Below are positions 31,596 through 42,398 of a stretch of 64,000 nt of DNA, piece by piece. Under the pieces are notes generated by a model. It did no database searches. It saw only the letters and a list, made by a program, of their open reading frames with translations, and was not told the origin of the DNA. The stretch comes from Nemertoderma westbladi (Eukaryota > Xenacoelomorpha > Nemertodermatida > Nemertodermatidae), in the NCBI GenBank assembly GCA_032718475.1, contig JAUCBJ010008361.1, positions 1-64,000 of the forward strand, in the 5' to 3' direction. Position 1 is the stretch's first letter, and each line of letters starts with the position of its first letter. The position numbers and the translations under genes are program-made.

Positions 31596-32571
31596 TCTGG
31601 GTGCGTGATAGATAGATAGATTTATTTATACATTATGTAAAAACAATAACAAATACACCAAACAGTGTACCGGTATAAAGGTATTGTCCAACATAACATA
31701 TAGGATTACCCCTAAAGCTTTGCAGCTTATTTCCAAGGGGGGTCCTTTATGTTACTTGGTTACAAATACAACATTACACTACGCTAACCTAAAACCACTA
31801 TAAAACGTAATTACACTATGTACATGTACAACTTTACTGAGAGCGTGACAATGTCCGACTCAACGATAAAGATGTAATGTACAGAACAATTTATTATAAA
31901 ACGTAATTACAGTATAAATAGTAAATAATTAATAAACTAATAACTTACTGTAGGACTATTCTACCTATTTTTACATTGGGATTTACCGTGGGATTGGTTG
32001 TGTAACAATGCATGTTGGGTGTGATGACAATATATTATTAGGTATGTGTTGTGTGAATGAATCTTAATATGTTTTAATATTGTAAATGTATATTGCCATA
32101 TATTGTCAATGGTGCACGTCTAATATGTTATTATTTCGCAAAGAAGGAGAAGTCTCCTAATAAATAAGCTATTCTTGTTATCCGATCCTACTCCACATTG
32201 AGCATATTATATGTATTAGAGTTAAATGCTATTAAAGTCTCAAATAAATGATAGTAACTCAATTCATTGATTGACATTGAAGTTGCACATTCTTAGTCTA
32301 GGTTAAGGTTATGGGAAAAATATATGTTGCTTTTTTAACAACAACCCCATTGTAAACATATATGAACTATATATATATATGAACTTAGAGCGAGAGCGCG
32401 TACGATTGGGTGAGGATGGCAGTCACATTTTGGCTGCAATCTAACATACATACTTGATGTAAGAACACACAAGCCATCCATTCTTGATAGGCATTGAATT
32501 ACTCAATGATTCAAACATCTTCAAATGTTCCCATTTGCTCAAAATATATTCTTGTTTAAACTGCCTCTCAT
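31596..32571. other. Intron sequence, no gene seen
   Basis: A GATAGATAGATAGATTTATTTAT tail-like stretch at 31608 begins a ~250-bp segment that looks like a reversed interspersed repeat 3' end (family not identified). A short TATATATA run lies near 32370. No exon was recognised. Confidence 0.4.
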
Positions 32572-32628
32572 ATCAACGAAACTTAATGAAACTACAAATA
32601 AAATCAACTAAAACGATTAAATTCTTAC

Positions 32629-33312
32629 CATCATGTTGATAAATTAGTTGATCTTCATAAACTTCTTCCAGATCTTGCAGTGATAAATAGCAGCTGTAAT
32701 ACCGGGCGTGAGAGATATATCCTGGGAAGGGTCGATTTGGTAACCCACATGTCCCACAAATACGTCGACCCAATGAAAGTTCGAAAACACCATCATTAGG
32801 ATTCCTTTCAGTAGTTATGGTGTTGATGAAATCTACCATCTGATATTCAGAACTCCCAACTCTTCGACTGTAGAGGAATGTTTGCATATTAACTGCACTC
32901 ACAGAAACGACAACCATATACCATTCTCCTACAGTTACAGCGTTACTAAATTCTTTTCCTGGTTCAATAGGAACCTCAGGATTATACCAAAGATCCACAA
33001 TACTATCATATAACCAGAAGTGTGAAGCATATGCAGTAGAACTGGAATATTCAAATATCGGACCAACTTGAGATCCAGTTGGCTTAATATAAACTATCGT
33101 AGTAAATGTCTCGGAAGTTAACTCGTCTGGACCATGTTGTATTGAGATATAGCCAGTATTCTTTATCATGTCAACTGCCTGATTTTCAATCCCCCCAGGA
33201 CCAACACTATAGGCAATAATGCCGTTTTCAATACCAGGATGATTTCCATAAAAATCGTCAGCGGCATTTGATATATTCCAAATCCACAACGTCTTTTCAT
33301 TTTCACAAGTAT
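32629..33312 (-). CDS. EGF/LamG protein, internal LamG-like exon
   Basis: This is a 684-bp minus-strand exon between acceptor CATGTTTCAG (before 33312) and donor GTAAGAAT (32628-32621). It starts with the last two bases of a split codon and ends with one spare base, so both introns are phase 1, the usual arrangement for shuffled extracellular domains. It encodes TCENEKTLWIWN and a LamG_3/concanavalin A-like domain: VGPGGIENQAVDM, TGYISIQHGPDELTSE, WYMVVVSVSAVNMQTFLYSR, ELSLGRRI and FPGYISHARYYSCYLSLQ. It is clearly paralogous to the terminal exon. Joining to that exon gives codon GAT, as at every junction of this gene. The product is probably secreted or on the cell surface; the ligand is unknown. 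Confidence 0.87.
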
Positions 33313-33602
33313 CTGAAACATGTATAAATAAATATTAGTTAGTAGCGGGGGAGTTTTTGTTTCGGCATAAATGATTTAAAGGGAATGGTCAGGCTGCATC
33401 AGGAAATGATAGCTGAATGAGTGAAGGTTTTCTCTGGGGAGTATATTTCAGGGTGGCGGTTGGGGGGCTGCACTGCTACAGTAATATGTCATCAGACTTG
33501 TTTGCAACCCCTGACCTAATGACAGAAGAAACCACAAGAACTAACGTGGAGTTTGGCAGCTGCTAGGAATTGCGGCTTTCACATTATATGTACTTGTTCA
33601 AA
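33313..33602. other. Intron, no gene seen
   Basis: The sequence upstream of the LamG exon acceptor has no recognisable exon or repeat family. Confidence 0.4.
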
Positions 33603-33675
33603 TGTATGGTAGCTCAGTGGAAGAGCTATCATCACACGGGTGTCATGGGTGTCCCTTGTTCAAATCCCGCTTAAA
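33603..33675 (+). repeat. tRNA-like sequence (SINE head or tRNA pseudogene)
   Basis: It contains an A-box-like TAGCTCAGTGGAAGAGC and a B-box-like GTTCAAATCCCG at tRNA spacing. The D stem GCTC/GAGC is intact, but the acceptor and anticodon arms do not pair properly and no CCA-side partner is seen. A tRNA-derived SINE head is the likeliest reading; a functional tRNA is unlikely. Confidence 0.5.
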
Positions 33676-34157
33676 ACGGATTTGTTCGTTTAAATAAATT
33701 ATACAACCTTACCAAAAAAATTGTTGTAAATTTTCATAGGAAATCGGTATAAATTCCCGGATTGAAAGTTCTGTGAATCACCATTGGATATATCCATATT
33801 GTTTACCACCGACACTAACAGTTCAAATAATGGTAATGGTGTAGATTAAGAAAGTTTATCACCAAAACAATAAGTCAGATTCATTAGCAAACAGTTTTTT
33901 TATATTTCTTCAACATTCCCAGGTGAGCGTCAGAACTTTAATTAGATCAAGATCCCCCCCCCCCCCCCCCCCCACTCCATATCTATATATCTTTGTTTAA
34001 TCTGGATACATTTATTATAGTGAGGTTCAAACATAGTCCACTTTTGTGTTTTCTTCTTTTATTCCTGTGGGTCTCTATGAATAGACGCAATGACGCAAAA
34101 TATAGTGTTTATTTCGATTTTTTTAGATATAGGAGGGCATCTGGACACTGTACTATT

Positions 34158-34308
34158 TCTACTACTACTACTAGGATCGGCATGCTGCATTGCAGCAGCA
34201 TTTTTAATAATGCTGGGCCAGCTTTTCGATAAAATTGCACCGCCACAACTCCCTATCACCCATGACATTTGCTAGATCATCCGCATCTTCAAGGCCAGTG
34301 TCTTTAAG
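34158..34308 (-). repeat. RTE-like LINE 3' end fragment
   Basis: In reverse this is nearly identical to 37430-37569, the last ~140 bp of the LINE, including its (TAG)n tail, here seen as CTACTACTACTACTAG. It abuts the minisatellite at 34319. Confidence 0.85.
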
Positions 34309-34318
34309 ATGGACCCTG

Positions 34319-35010
34319 TGGTACCATTGTGAAACACACTACTATTAAATGGGGGGCATCTGGAGTCTGTAGTACCATTGTGAAACACACTACGATTAAA
34401 TGGAGGGCATCTGGAGTCGGTAGTTCCATTGTGAAACACACTACCGTTATTAAATGGAGGGCATCTGAAGTCTGTAGTACCGTTGTGAAATACACTACCG
34501 TTATTAAATGGAGGGCATCTGGAGTCTGTAGTACCATTGTGAAACACACTACGATTAAATGGAGGGCATCTGGAGTCTGTAGTACCATTGTGAAACACAC
34601 TACGATTAAATGGAGGGCATCTGGAGTCTGTAGTTCCATTGTGAAATAAACTACCGTTATTAAATGGAGGGCATCTGGAGTCTGTAGTACCATTGTGAAA
34701 CACACTACGATTTAATGGAGGGCATCTGGAGTCTGTAGTACCATTGTGAAATACACTACGATTTAATGGAGGGCATCTGGAGTCTGTAGTACCATTGTGA
34801 AACACACTACGATTTAATGGAGGGCATCTGGAGTCTGTAGTACCATTGTGAAACACACTACGATGATTTAATGGAGGGCATCTGGACTCTGTAGTACCAT
34901 TGTGAAACACACTACTACGATTAAATGGAGGGCATCTGTACTCTGCAGTACCATTGTGAAACACACTACGATTAAATGGATGGCATCTGGACTCTGTAGT
35001 ACCATTGCGA
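34319..35010. repeat. 51/54-bp minisatellite, about 13 units
   Basis: Units contain GGAGGGCATCTGGAGTCTGT, AGTACCATTGTGAAACACAC and TACGATTAAAT. Lengths of 51 or 54 keep the reading frame, so both strands stay open. The minus-strand frame (35084-34272) reads as repeats of the type NRSVFHNGTTDSRCPPF, with N-glycosylation-like NGT and one cysteine per unit. It lacks an ATG ahead of the hydrophobic stretch, other than one inside it. I treat it as a repeat, not a gene. Confidence 0.75.
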
Positions 35011-35206
35011 ACATTGTGAAAGGGGATTTCTAGAACAATGATGGCAGGTAACATTAGTGTGCCTAGAAGGCACCACCAGGACAATAGACTTATATTTCCA
35101 GAATATTCCTACCTTAAATTCAAATTAATCAATACATAGTGCAATTAATGTGTGCAATAAATGCAATATAATTACATAGATAATACAATAGATATTAAGT
35201 ATGTAA

Positions 35207-37522
35207 TATAAAGTCAGACAGAACCTTTCTCAATTAGCTACTGGTTCAGCGGCTACTGGCTCTATACAAGACTGTAATGCATTTACACTTCGACCCTTCT
35301 CCAGTGATCACCGCCTTATTGTGGCCAAGGTAAGACTTAGTCTGCGTGCTAGCAGAACAACGAAATCTGCCTTGCCACGGCATGACTGGTCCTCTCTGTT
35401 GCAACAGCCAAGTGTGAGATCCAGCTTCACACTACAGCTGAGCAACAGGTATGAGGCTCTTGCCTCTGAGGCGGCAGATCACTGTGAGGGCTATACTGCC
35501 TTTACAGAAGCAGTTAAGTTAGCAGCTGCAGAAACAGTTCCTGTATACCCTCGAAACAGGAAAAGGGCCCCCTGGACTGACAACAAAATTCAGAAGTGCC
35601 GAAATGACCTTCATAAGGCGCAGAAAGAGTCCCGACTCAAACAGACTACAGCGGCCAAGAATGCAGTTAAAGCTGCATCTAGGTCCCTGAACAGGCAGTA
35701 CTCTGTTAATCTACAGGAGCTAATAAACCAACAGGTTGATGCCATCAATGATGCTGACGACAGCAGGCAATCATCCCAGGCATGGAAATCGATCAATCTG
35801 CTTACTGGGCGGAAAAGCCAACCAACCACCAAGGTTAAGGCTGAATCACCAGCCGATCGCCTCAATGGTTGGAAAGCCCACTTTGAAAAGCTCCTCAATA
35901 ATGACAGGGTATTGCCTGATAACTTTATAGAAGTAAAAGTGTCTGAGTCTGTACTCCCAGATATTCCCATTGGCGATATCTCCTTTGCAGAAGTGAAGGC
36001 TGCTGCAAAGAGCATTAAGACCAATCGTGCCAGTGGAGTAGATGGTGTTCCCCCTGAGGTCTTTAAAATACCTGAGTGTTTAAAGCTCATCTATCCCATC
36101 ATAGTAGACATGTACCGTACAACAAGAGTCCCACAAGAAATGAAAACAAATAAGTTGGTGCCAGTTCCCAAGAAGGGCAACCTAACACTCTATGGTTCTT
36201 TTCGGGGAATCTCATTGATCTCGATTGCTGCAAAACTATACAATAGAATTCTATTAAATCGCATCAGGGATCCCATTGAGAGACTGCTACGTGGAAATCA
36301 GAATGGGTTCCGTAAAGGTCGTGGGACCATGGAGCCCATTTTGGCACTTAGAAGGATAATTGAAGAGTTATCAAAAAAGAAAGACAGGCATCTGGCTGTT
36401 ATATTTGTTGACTTCTTCAAGGCCTTTGATTCAGTCTCTCGCTCACGTATGTTCAGCATACTTTCATTATATGGGATTCCTGATGAAATTATTGCAGCAA
36501 TCAGATCAGTATACGATGGTTCGACAACATTTGTGTCTACTGTTGATGGTGACACAGAACCATTTGAAGTGTTATGGGGCGTCCTCCAAGGAGACACACT
36601 TGCACCATTCTTGTTCATTATTGTGGTTGACTATGTTCTACGCATGTCCTTAGATCATCATAATGATGATGGGGTGATGATAACTCCACCTACTGGCTCC
36701 AGAAGTCGAGGAAATCCTGCCAAGTACCTAACTGATCTAGACTTTGCTGATGACTTAGGAGTACTCTCAGAATCATTAGAGGGAGCCCAGCGGCTCCTCA
36801 GCTCATTAGAACATGCTGCTTCTAGTGTTGGTCTTTTTATTAACTCCAGAAAGACAAAAATTCTGACAGTTAACTTTGAAAGTCCTCAGCAAGTCTCTGA
36901 TCGGATGAGCATAAGCTCAAAGGATGGTATGCTTGAGCATGTGGACGACTTCTGTTACCTGGGATCATGGATCCGGAAGTCAGGTGAGGACCTTCGAATA
37001 CGTAAGGGAAAGGCATGGGCAGCCTTGAATAGGCTTTCCAGGATTTGGAAGTCACCTAGAATTAATCGGAAACTTAAGGTCCGATTATTCAGAGCAGCAG
37101 TAGTTCCAGTACTCCTCTACGGGAGTCCATGCTGGGCTCTAACTGCTGAGGACACCAAATCTCTGGATGGCACATTCACAAGAATGCTACGCCGGGTACA
37201 TTGTGTCAAGTACAATGCACACATCTCCAACCAGACACTATATAACATTGGAGGTGTCTCATTGGTTCCCCCAAGCTTGACACTAGAACAAAATCGCCTC
37301 CGCTTTGCAGGACATTGCTTTCGCCGTGAGGACCAGCCAGTGCATAATCTTGTACTTTGGCAGCCTCATGGAGTGAATAAGCATGGTGGACAGCCCATGA
37401 CTTTCTTGAGACGCATCTTAAAGGACACTGGCCTTAAAGATGCGGATGATCTAGCAAATGTCATGGGTGATAGGGAGTTGTGGCGGTGCAATTTTGTTGA
37501 CAAGCCGGCACAGCATTCTTAA
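35207..37522 (+). pseudogene. RTE/jockey-like LINE reverse transcriptase, 5'-truncated
   Basis: The frame is open from 35207 and has no proper start; the copy is truncated near 35213 inside the endonuclease, of which only the end remains (SSDHRLIVAKVRL). The rest is a complete reverse transcriptase: KTNRASGVDGVPPEVFK, LVPVPKKGNLTLYGSFRGIS, NGFRKGRGTMEPILALRR, a VDFFKAFDSV block with the first catalytic aspartate, LQGDTLAPFLF, and the FADD box at 36743-36754. A C-terminal segment with RRVHCVKYNAHIS and RLRFAGHCFRRED follows. It has no stops through ~730 codons, so insertion is fairly recent, but without its endonuclease and promoter it is a dead-on-arrival copy. It lies in the intron between the EGF and LamG exons, on the opposite strand. 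Confidence 0.85.
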
Positions 37523-37569
37523 AAATGCAGCTGCAATGCAGCATGCCGATCCTAGTAGTAGTAGTACTG
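35213..37569 (+). mobile_element. RTE/jockey-like LINE, 5'-truncated insertion
   Basis: The 3' UTR after the stop is very short (about 45 nt, AAAATGCAGCTGCAATGCAG and GCATGCCGATCC) and ends in a (TAG)n microsatellite at ~37553-37567. Fragments of the same family occur at 31455-31595, 34158-34308, 40794-40947 and 59459-59705. Confidence 0.8.
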
Positions 37570-38493
37570 GTTCAGGGGACTCACTGACCGAACCAGGAGG
37601 ACGAGACAATGAGTGAGACCCACTTATAACATATAAAGTGCACATATGTGAGAGTGTGGGAATCCAATGAGAATAAGAGAGTACAAAGAGTTGAGTGGTG
37701 AGAAGTGTGATGTCTGAGAGAGTAAGAGAGGATAAGAGGTGAGGGGTGCAACATCCGGGAAGTATGGGGAGCGAGTTGTGGATGGGGATGAGTCCTATGG
37801 GATTAATGAGACATGTAAGAAGTGATGAAGTTGGGACCCAGCGGATCGGATCCAATGGCACCCAATATAAAATTGTGCGACGAAGGGGCGATTATAGAGA
37901 CGCCACATACCTTGGCACCCCTTAGATCGCAGGAGTGCCAAGGATGTGTAGTGAGATCAGATCCTGTGGAACCAGATTGGGAGACAGAGAAGATAATCCC
38001 ATCCCACATCCAATACTAGATTGGATTCCACGGATTGGAACACACTTTACGGTAGATGCAATCTTCTGACCGGGAAGATAGCATGGGGGGGGGGGGGCAA
38101 TTTACTAAGTTGGCGATTAAGGCCAACCAAGGGATGATGCAATAGGGTTAACCAGGAGGTGAATTAACTATCAACCTCGGTAGGTAGAGGCTAGCAGAGG
38201 CCTAAGTGGGGCAGGTTTATGGCGTGATAAGGTAGCCGCCAATGGGAGGGCTGTGTGTGTCAGCTTAAGCTGTATCGACCAGAGGCCAATGTTATGTGTT
38301 AGCCAACGTGCAGTGTATTTTCCCCTTTATATTAACTGTCATGTGCTTTATGTGGTTATTTGGCAAATTATTCAGTGACGGACGCGATGAACAGTTTTCG
38401 CTATCATCCGTAACTAAATACTGATTATCTGTGCTGTAATCAATTACTGGTAAACTATAATATTCCGTTATCACTATTAATAATCGAACATCA
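37570..38493. other. Intron, no gene seen
   Basis: It is GA-rich, with many GAGAGTAAGAGAG-type runs and a G run near 38084-38096. No exon, RNA gene or known element was recognised. Confidence 0.4.
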
Positions 38494-38540
38494 GATAACT
38501 ACGGAGCCCCTAAAGGGACATGGGTTTCCCCCTTTTTTTC

Positions 38541-39115
38541 TTAGTCCGGCCCGGAGATACTATCTCAGGCCCGGAGATACTAAGTCCGGCCCGGTGATAC
38601 TATCTCAGGCCCTGAGATTCTAAGTCTGGCCCGGAGATACTATCTCAGGCCCGGAGATACTAAGTCCAACCCGGAGATACTATCTCAGGCCCTGAGATAC
38701 TAAGTCCGGCCCGAAGATACTATCTCAGGCCCGGAGATACTATGTCCGGCCCAGAGATACTATCTCAGGCCCGGAGATACTAAGTCCGGCCCGGAGATAC
38801 TATCTCAGGCCCGGAGATACTAGTCCGGCCCGAGATACTATCTCAGGCCCGGAGATACTATCTCAGGCCCTGAGATACTATCCGGCCCGGAGATACTATC
38901 TCAGGCCCGGAGATACTAAGTCCCCCGGAGATACTATCTCAGGCCCGGAGATACTAAGTCCGGCCCGGAGATACTATCTCAGGCCCGGAGATACTGAGTC
39001 CGGCCCGGAGATACTATCTCAGGCCCTGAGATACTAAGTCCGGCCCGGAGATACTATCTCAGGCCCTGAGATACTAAGTCCGGCCCGGAGATACTATCTC
39101 AGGCCCGGAGATACT
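38541..39115. repeat. Left array, ~20/41-bp units (GGCCCGGAGATACTATCTCA)
   Basis: About 28 half-units alternate between GGCCCGGAGATACTATCTCA and GGCCCGGAGATACTAAGTCC. Every GAGATACTATCTC is an inverted repeat around a single base, so single strands could fold at each unit. Confidence 0.8.
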
Positions 39116-39621
39116 CTGCCATCTCATACAGTTGCTATAGTTTATGGGGTAGCTGCTTGTCATACTCATATCATCTCATTCAGGCCTTTGTGAGTGACCG
39201 TGGCCTATTTGTTTCGGTTTACATACACCTCTGTTGCAGTTTAACTTTACGCGGCTATTCAGCCATTGCCTCCAAATAATATGGAATGTTCTTATTATTG
39301 GTAGTTCATTTCTGTAGCCGTAGAAGGGTATTATCATTAAGTAAATGCCCGTTGGTAGGTCGGCTTTTATTCAAAGGCACGGGGTCATGCCTCCCTCCAG
39401 ACATGTAATTACTTTGTATTGTGCTAATAATACTCTTGTGTCTCCATATTAAATATCTCACAAATTGAAATGTGAAACTTAATTTCCATGTTCCCGTCAA
39501 GATGTCTGTACTTGTAGAACAGCCATTGATCTGGTATTAACCCAATTAGCTGATTGGCTGCAATTTGTTTCTGTGGATTGCTGTCAGCGCTATAACATCT
39601 ATGAACCTGTTCTGTATTTGT

Positions 39622-39895
39622 ATCTCCGGGCCTGAGATAGTATCTCCGGGCCGGATAGTATCTCAGGGCCTGAGATAGTATCTCAGGGCCTGAGATAGTA
39701 TCTCTGGGCCGAGATAGTATCTCCGGGCCTGAGATAGTATCTCCGGGCCTGAGATAGTATCTTCGGGCCTGAGATAGTATCTGCGGGCCTGAGATAGTAT
39801 CTCCGGGCCTGAGATAGTATCTCCAGGCCAGACTTAGTATGTCCGGGCCTGAGATAGTATCTCCGGGCCGGACTTAGTATCCCTGGGCCGGACTT
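39622..39895. repeat. Right array, ~20-bp units (GAGATAGTATCTCCGGGCCT)
   Basis: About 13 units form the reverse-complement type of the left array. Confidence 0.8.
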
Positions 39896-40017
39896 AGAAA
39901 AAAAAGGGGAAACCCATGTCCCTTTAGGGGCTCCGTAGATAACTCTTAATTTATCAGGCCTTCTGCCACTCAGTATTCCCTAAGCGGTGACGCTTAGGAA
40001 ACATCATAAACTCAACC

Positions 40018-40112
40018 CGGTAGAAACTTTTATACCAACTTTGTCATATCAATTAATAATAGCCTTCAGTCTTTTACAACACACATATCTAATATGTAAT
40101 AATGCTAATACA
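40018..40112. repeat. Intron segment duplicated at 63218-63319
   Basis: It runs from AGAAACTTTTATACCAAC to AATGCTAATAC, about 90% identical to the second copy. Here it leads, 14 nt later, to the splice donor of the EGF exon. Confidence 0.75.
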
Positions 40113-40126
40113 AATTTATTTATTAC

Positions 40127-40270
40127 CTAGGCAAATCTGTGGATTGGCAGTTGATGGTATGAATCCAGCTTTACAATCACATTGATAGCTCCCCTCATTG
40201 TTTGTACAACTTCCAGTTGTAGTGGCACTTTCAGAGCATCCGTGAGTATTAGCAGCGCACTCATCTACAT
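40127..40270 (-). CDS. EGF/LamG protein, calcium-binding EGF exon
   Basis: This is a 144-bp minus-strand exon, acceptor ..TAATCAACAG before 40270 and donor GTAATAAAT after 40127. Both introns are phase 1. It encodes one complete six-cysteine EGF domain with the calcium-binding start D-V-D-E-C, then C-S-E-S, G-S-C, the hydroxylation-type segment NNEGSYQCDCKAGF and a last cysteine in PQIC. The exon equals one domain, as in many fibrillin-like and fibulin-like proteins. It joins to the LamG exon at 33312 through a shared GAT codon. Calcium-binding EGF repeats give rigidity to extracellular proteins. Upstream exons with the start codon and signal peptide are not in the window. Confidence 0.85.
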
Positions 40271-40793
40271 CTGTTGATTATTATTTATATTATTGTGATA
40301 ATAAAAATAAGCCACGAAGAAGGACAATCATAAATAAAAAAACTAAGTTCTTCAACACCCCCCCCCCCCCCCCCCCTCGGGATGAGCCTCCTTTGATTGA
40401 CACAGTTAATGGTCTAGTACAAATGTCACGTTTCAGCTAGAAAGGGTTTAATGCAAAGAGATCTGAGTATATTTAAATGTCTAGACATGTAGCCCTCTAG
40501 CGAGAGACTGTTGATTTGGGTGTCTGAAAGTCCCCAAAAAATTTAAACTTATGGTCTTATTGATACCTACTGATTTTCGACTCGACAGATTTAATTCCGA
40601 CGGAATTATAAGTAACTCAAAATCGTAGTGATGACGATGACAGACAGTACCATTATTGAATGAAATATTTGCCATAATTAACCTTCGACCCTAGAATCAG
40701 TTCGCAAGCTGTCCGCCAACTTCGTGGCTCGGACCCCATACCCCATGCTATAAATGTATTAATTTGATATACAATCATATATTAATCCGCTAG

Positions 40794-40947
40794 GTGGTGC
40801 AAAAGCATGGGAGTCAATGCTGTGCTCTAACTGCCGAGGACACCAAATCTCTGGATGGCACATTCACAAAAATGCTACGCCGGGTTCATTGTGTCAAGTA
40901 CAATGCACACATCTCCAACCAGACACTATATACAGTAACATTGGAGA
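40794..40947 (+). repeat. RTE-like LINE internal fragment
   Basis: It matches 37120-37255 (LTAEDTKSLDGTF, RRVHCVKYNAHIS) and is truncated at both ends. It is preceded by AT-rich intron sequence with a C run at ~40356-40376. Confidence 0.85.
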
Positions 40948-41114
40948 ACGAATGTGTGTTATTTTTTGAGGTATTACCGGTCCGCTGATTAACTGAGCAC
41001 TATGTAGCACTGTTACTGCCGTAGGCCTACCTACTGCAACCAACATACATTTTACATACTGACCGCGGTCCTACAATGCCGAGCCCCGGCTCCAGTTGAT
41101 ATCGATATTCATCT

Positions 41115-41992
41115 ATGTCTATAACACTTGACGCGGTTTACCGAGAAATAATTGAACTACGCAAAACTAGTGAGGCGAATTATCTGAACCTGCAACACAG
41201 CATTGATATATCTAGAGCTGCAAGCGAAAGCACACGCAGGCAGATTAACGAACACCAACCAGTTTCCTAAACAATGACTCTGAACACCAATATCGACGCA
41301 GATGCAACATTCTGCTACACGGTATCGAAATTCGTTCCACAGGAAAACCTGAGGATGTCCGAAACATCATTGAACCTATCTTGGGGTCACTAAAAGTCTC
41401 CGACGGATTGAAGTCAGTAGATGGTTGTCATCGACTTGGCCCTCAACGCCCTGGTTCTAAACGACCACCACCAATTATTGTTAAGTTTAAGTACCATTCC
41501 CCGCGTTCTGAAATATTTTCAAATATCAAACATGTTCCTAAAGGCGTTCAGATTAGCGACCATCATACGATTTATCGCTCGCGTTTGCTAAACTTCCTTA
41601 GGAAGATCCGTGCGGATGGTATCATATATGGCTGTGGCTCACGTAATGGCAACATTAGCGTACAGCTGGCCGCAAAATCTCGACACATAAGGATTACGAC
41701 CTTCGAGGACATCGAGGACGTTCTGGGATCAAAGAAACCTCAATCGCTCATCATCCCCGACACATACGAGGAGATTCGATCCTGCATGGATCTCCCAGTT
41801 AGCGAATCAATCTCTGGGGGGACAGGGGGTGAACCGCAAACATCTCGTGACGACGAGTCGACAGCTGTTCCAGTACCGAAGGACAAGGGGAAGAAACAAC
41901 GCGTCCAACTCAGCCGATCTCGAACCGGTCTACGATCCCACCCCACGTCGACTGACAACCAATATATTTCCCTTGAAGAAGAATCCCAATAG
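41115..41992 (+). pseudogene. CR1-like LINE ORF1 (coiled coil + RRM-like), one frameshift
   Basis: It has an ATG at 41115 and reads MSITLDAVYREIIELRKTSE, a short coiled coil. The frame is lost near 41268 (stop at the end of INEHQPVS) and resumes one frame over, with CNILLHGIE and GCHRLGPQRPGSKRPPPII, typical of the RRM-like and C-terminal domains of L1-type ORF1 nucleic-acid chaperones. A polar tail follows to the stop at 41992. One indel separates it from an intact ORF1 of ~290 residues. In live elements this protein coats the LINE RNA. Confidence 0.7.
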
Positions 41993-42398
41993 TAATTATA
42001 TTATTCATTTAATATGCAGTCTTATGTATTTTGTCTGTCTGCCTTAAGATTGATTAATTTAGAAAGTGTAACTGTTATGCACTCTATAGGTTTATGATCT
42101 GCAATGTGTCGTCTATATTTAGGTTTATTATTCCACTTTTATCGTCCTAAATGTGTCTTACATCACTGGTGTTTCTACTACATCTTAGTTCACTATTTCA
42201 TCTTTCCTTGCTTCATGTCAGGATGTTGAATGTCATACTCGAACTAATATTTCACTCTGCTTCATTCAGAATAACAAGTAATTTCACAATAATAATATCC
42301 TTTCATTTTCTTTCATTATATTTCATATTAATTTCTCAATTTCTTTATTTCAAACAAACATACGAACAAGTTGGTTGTGGGCAGCCTATGGCCTTCAC

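Larger units (their letters stand above)
38500..39937. mobile_element. TIR element with two facing minisatellite arrays
   Basis: It begins TACGGAGCCCCTAAAGGGAC and continues ATGGGTTTCCCC, and ends with the reverse complement, giving ~40-bp terminal inverted repeats. The 6-bp direct repeat GATAAC flanks it (38494-38499 and 39938-39943). A 4-bp ATAA duplication with one more TIR base is also possible. There is no coding sequence. The left array (38541-39115) and right array (39622-39895) are in opposite orientation; the ~500 bp between are unique. Superfamily not identified. Confidence 0.75.

Noticed and set aside
33603-33675. Functional tRNA gene
   Set aside because: The acceptor and anticodon stems do not form; only A- and B-box-like words are present.
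34329-34649. Plus-strand 106-codon repeat protein
   Set aside because: It is the other strand of the 51/54-bp minisatellite, open only because the units are multiples of three.
38541-39895. Possible CRISPR-like array of short repeats
   Set aside because: Repeats are contiguous without unique spacers, lie inside a TIR element in a eukaryotic genome, and no cas gene exists.
41381-41992. LINE ORF1 as an independent 203-residue gene starting at 41381
   Set aside because: The start there is not ATG. The reading continues upstream into a coiled coil after one frameshift, as expected for a LINE ORF1.
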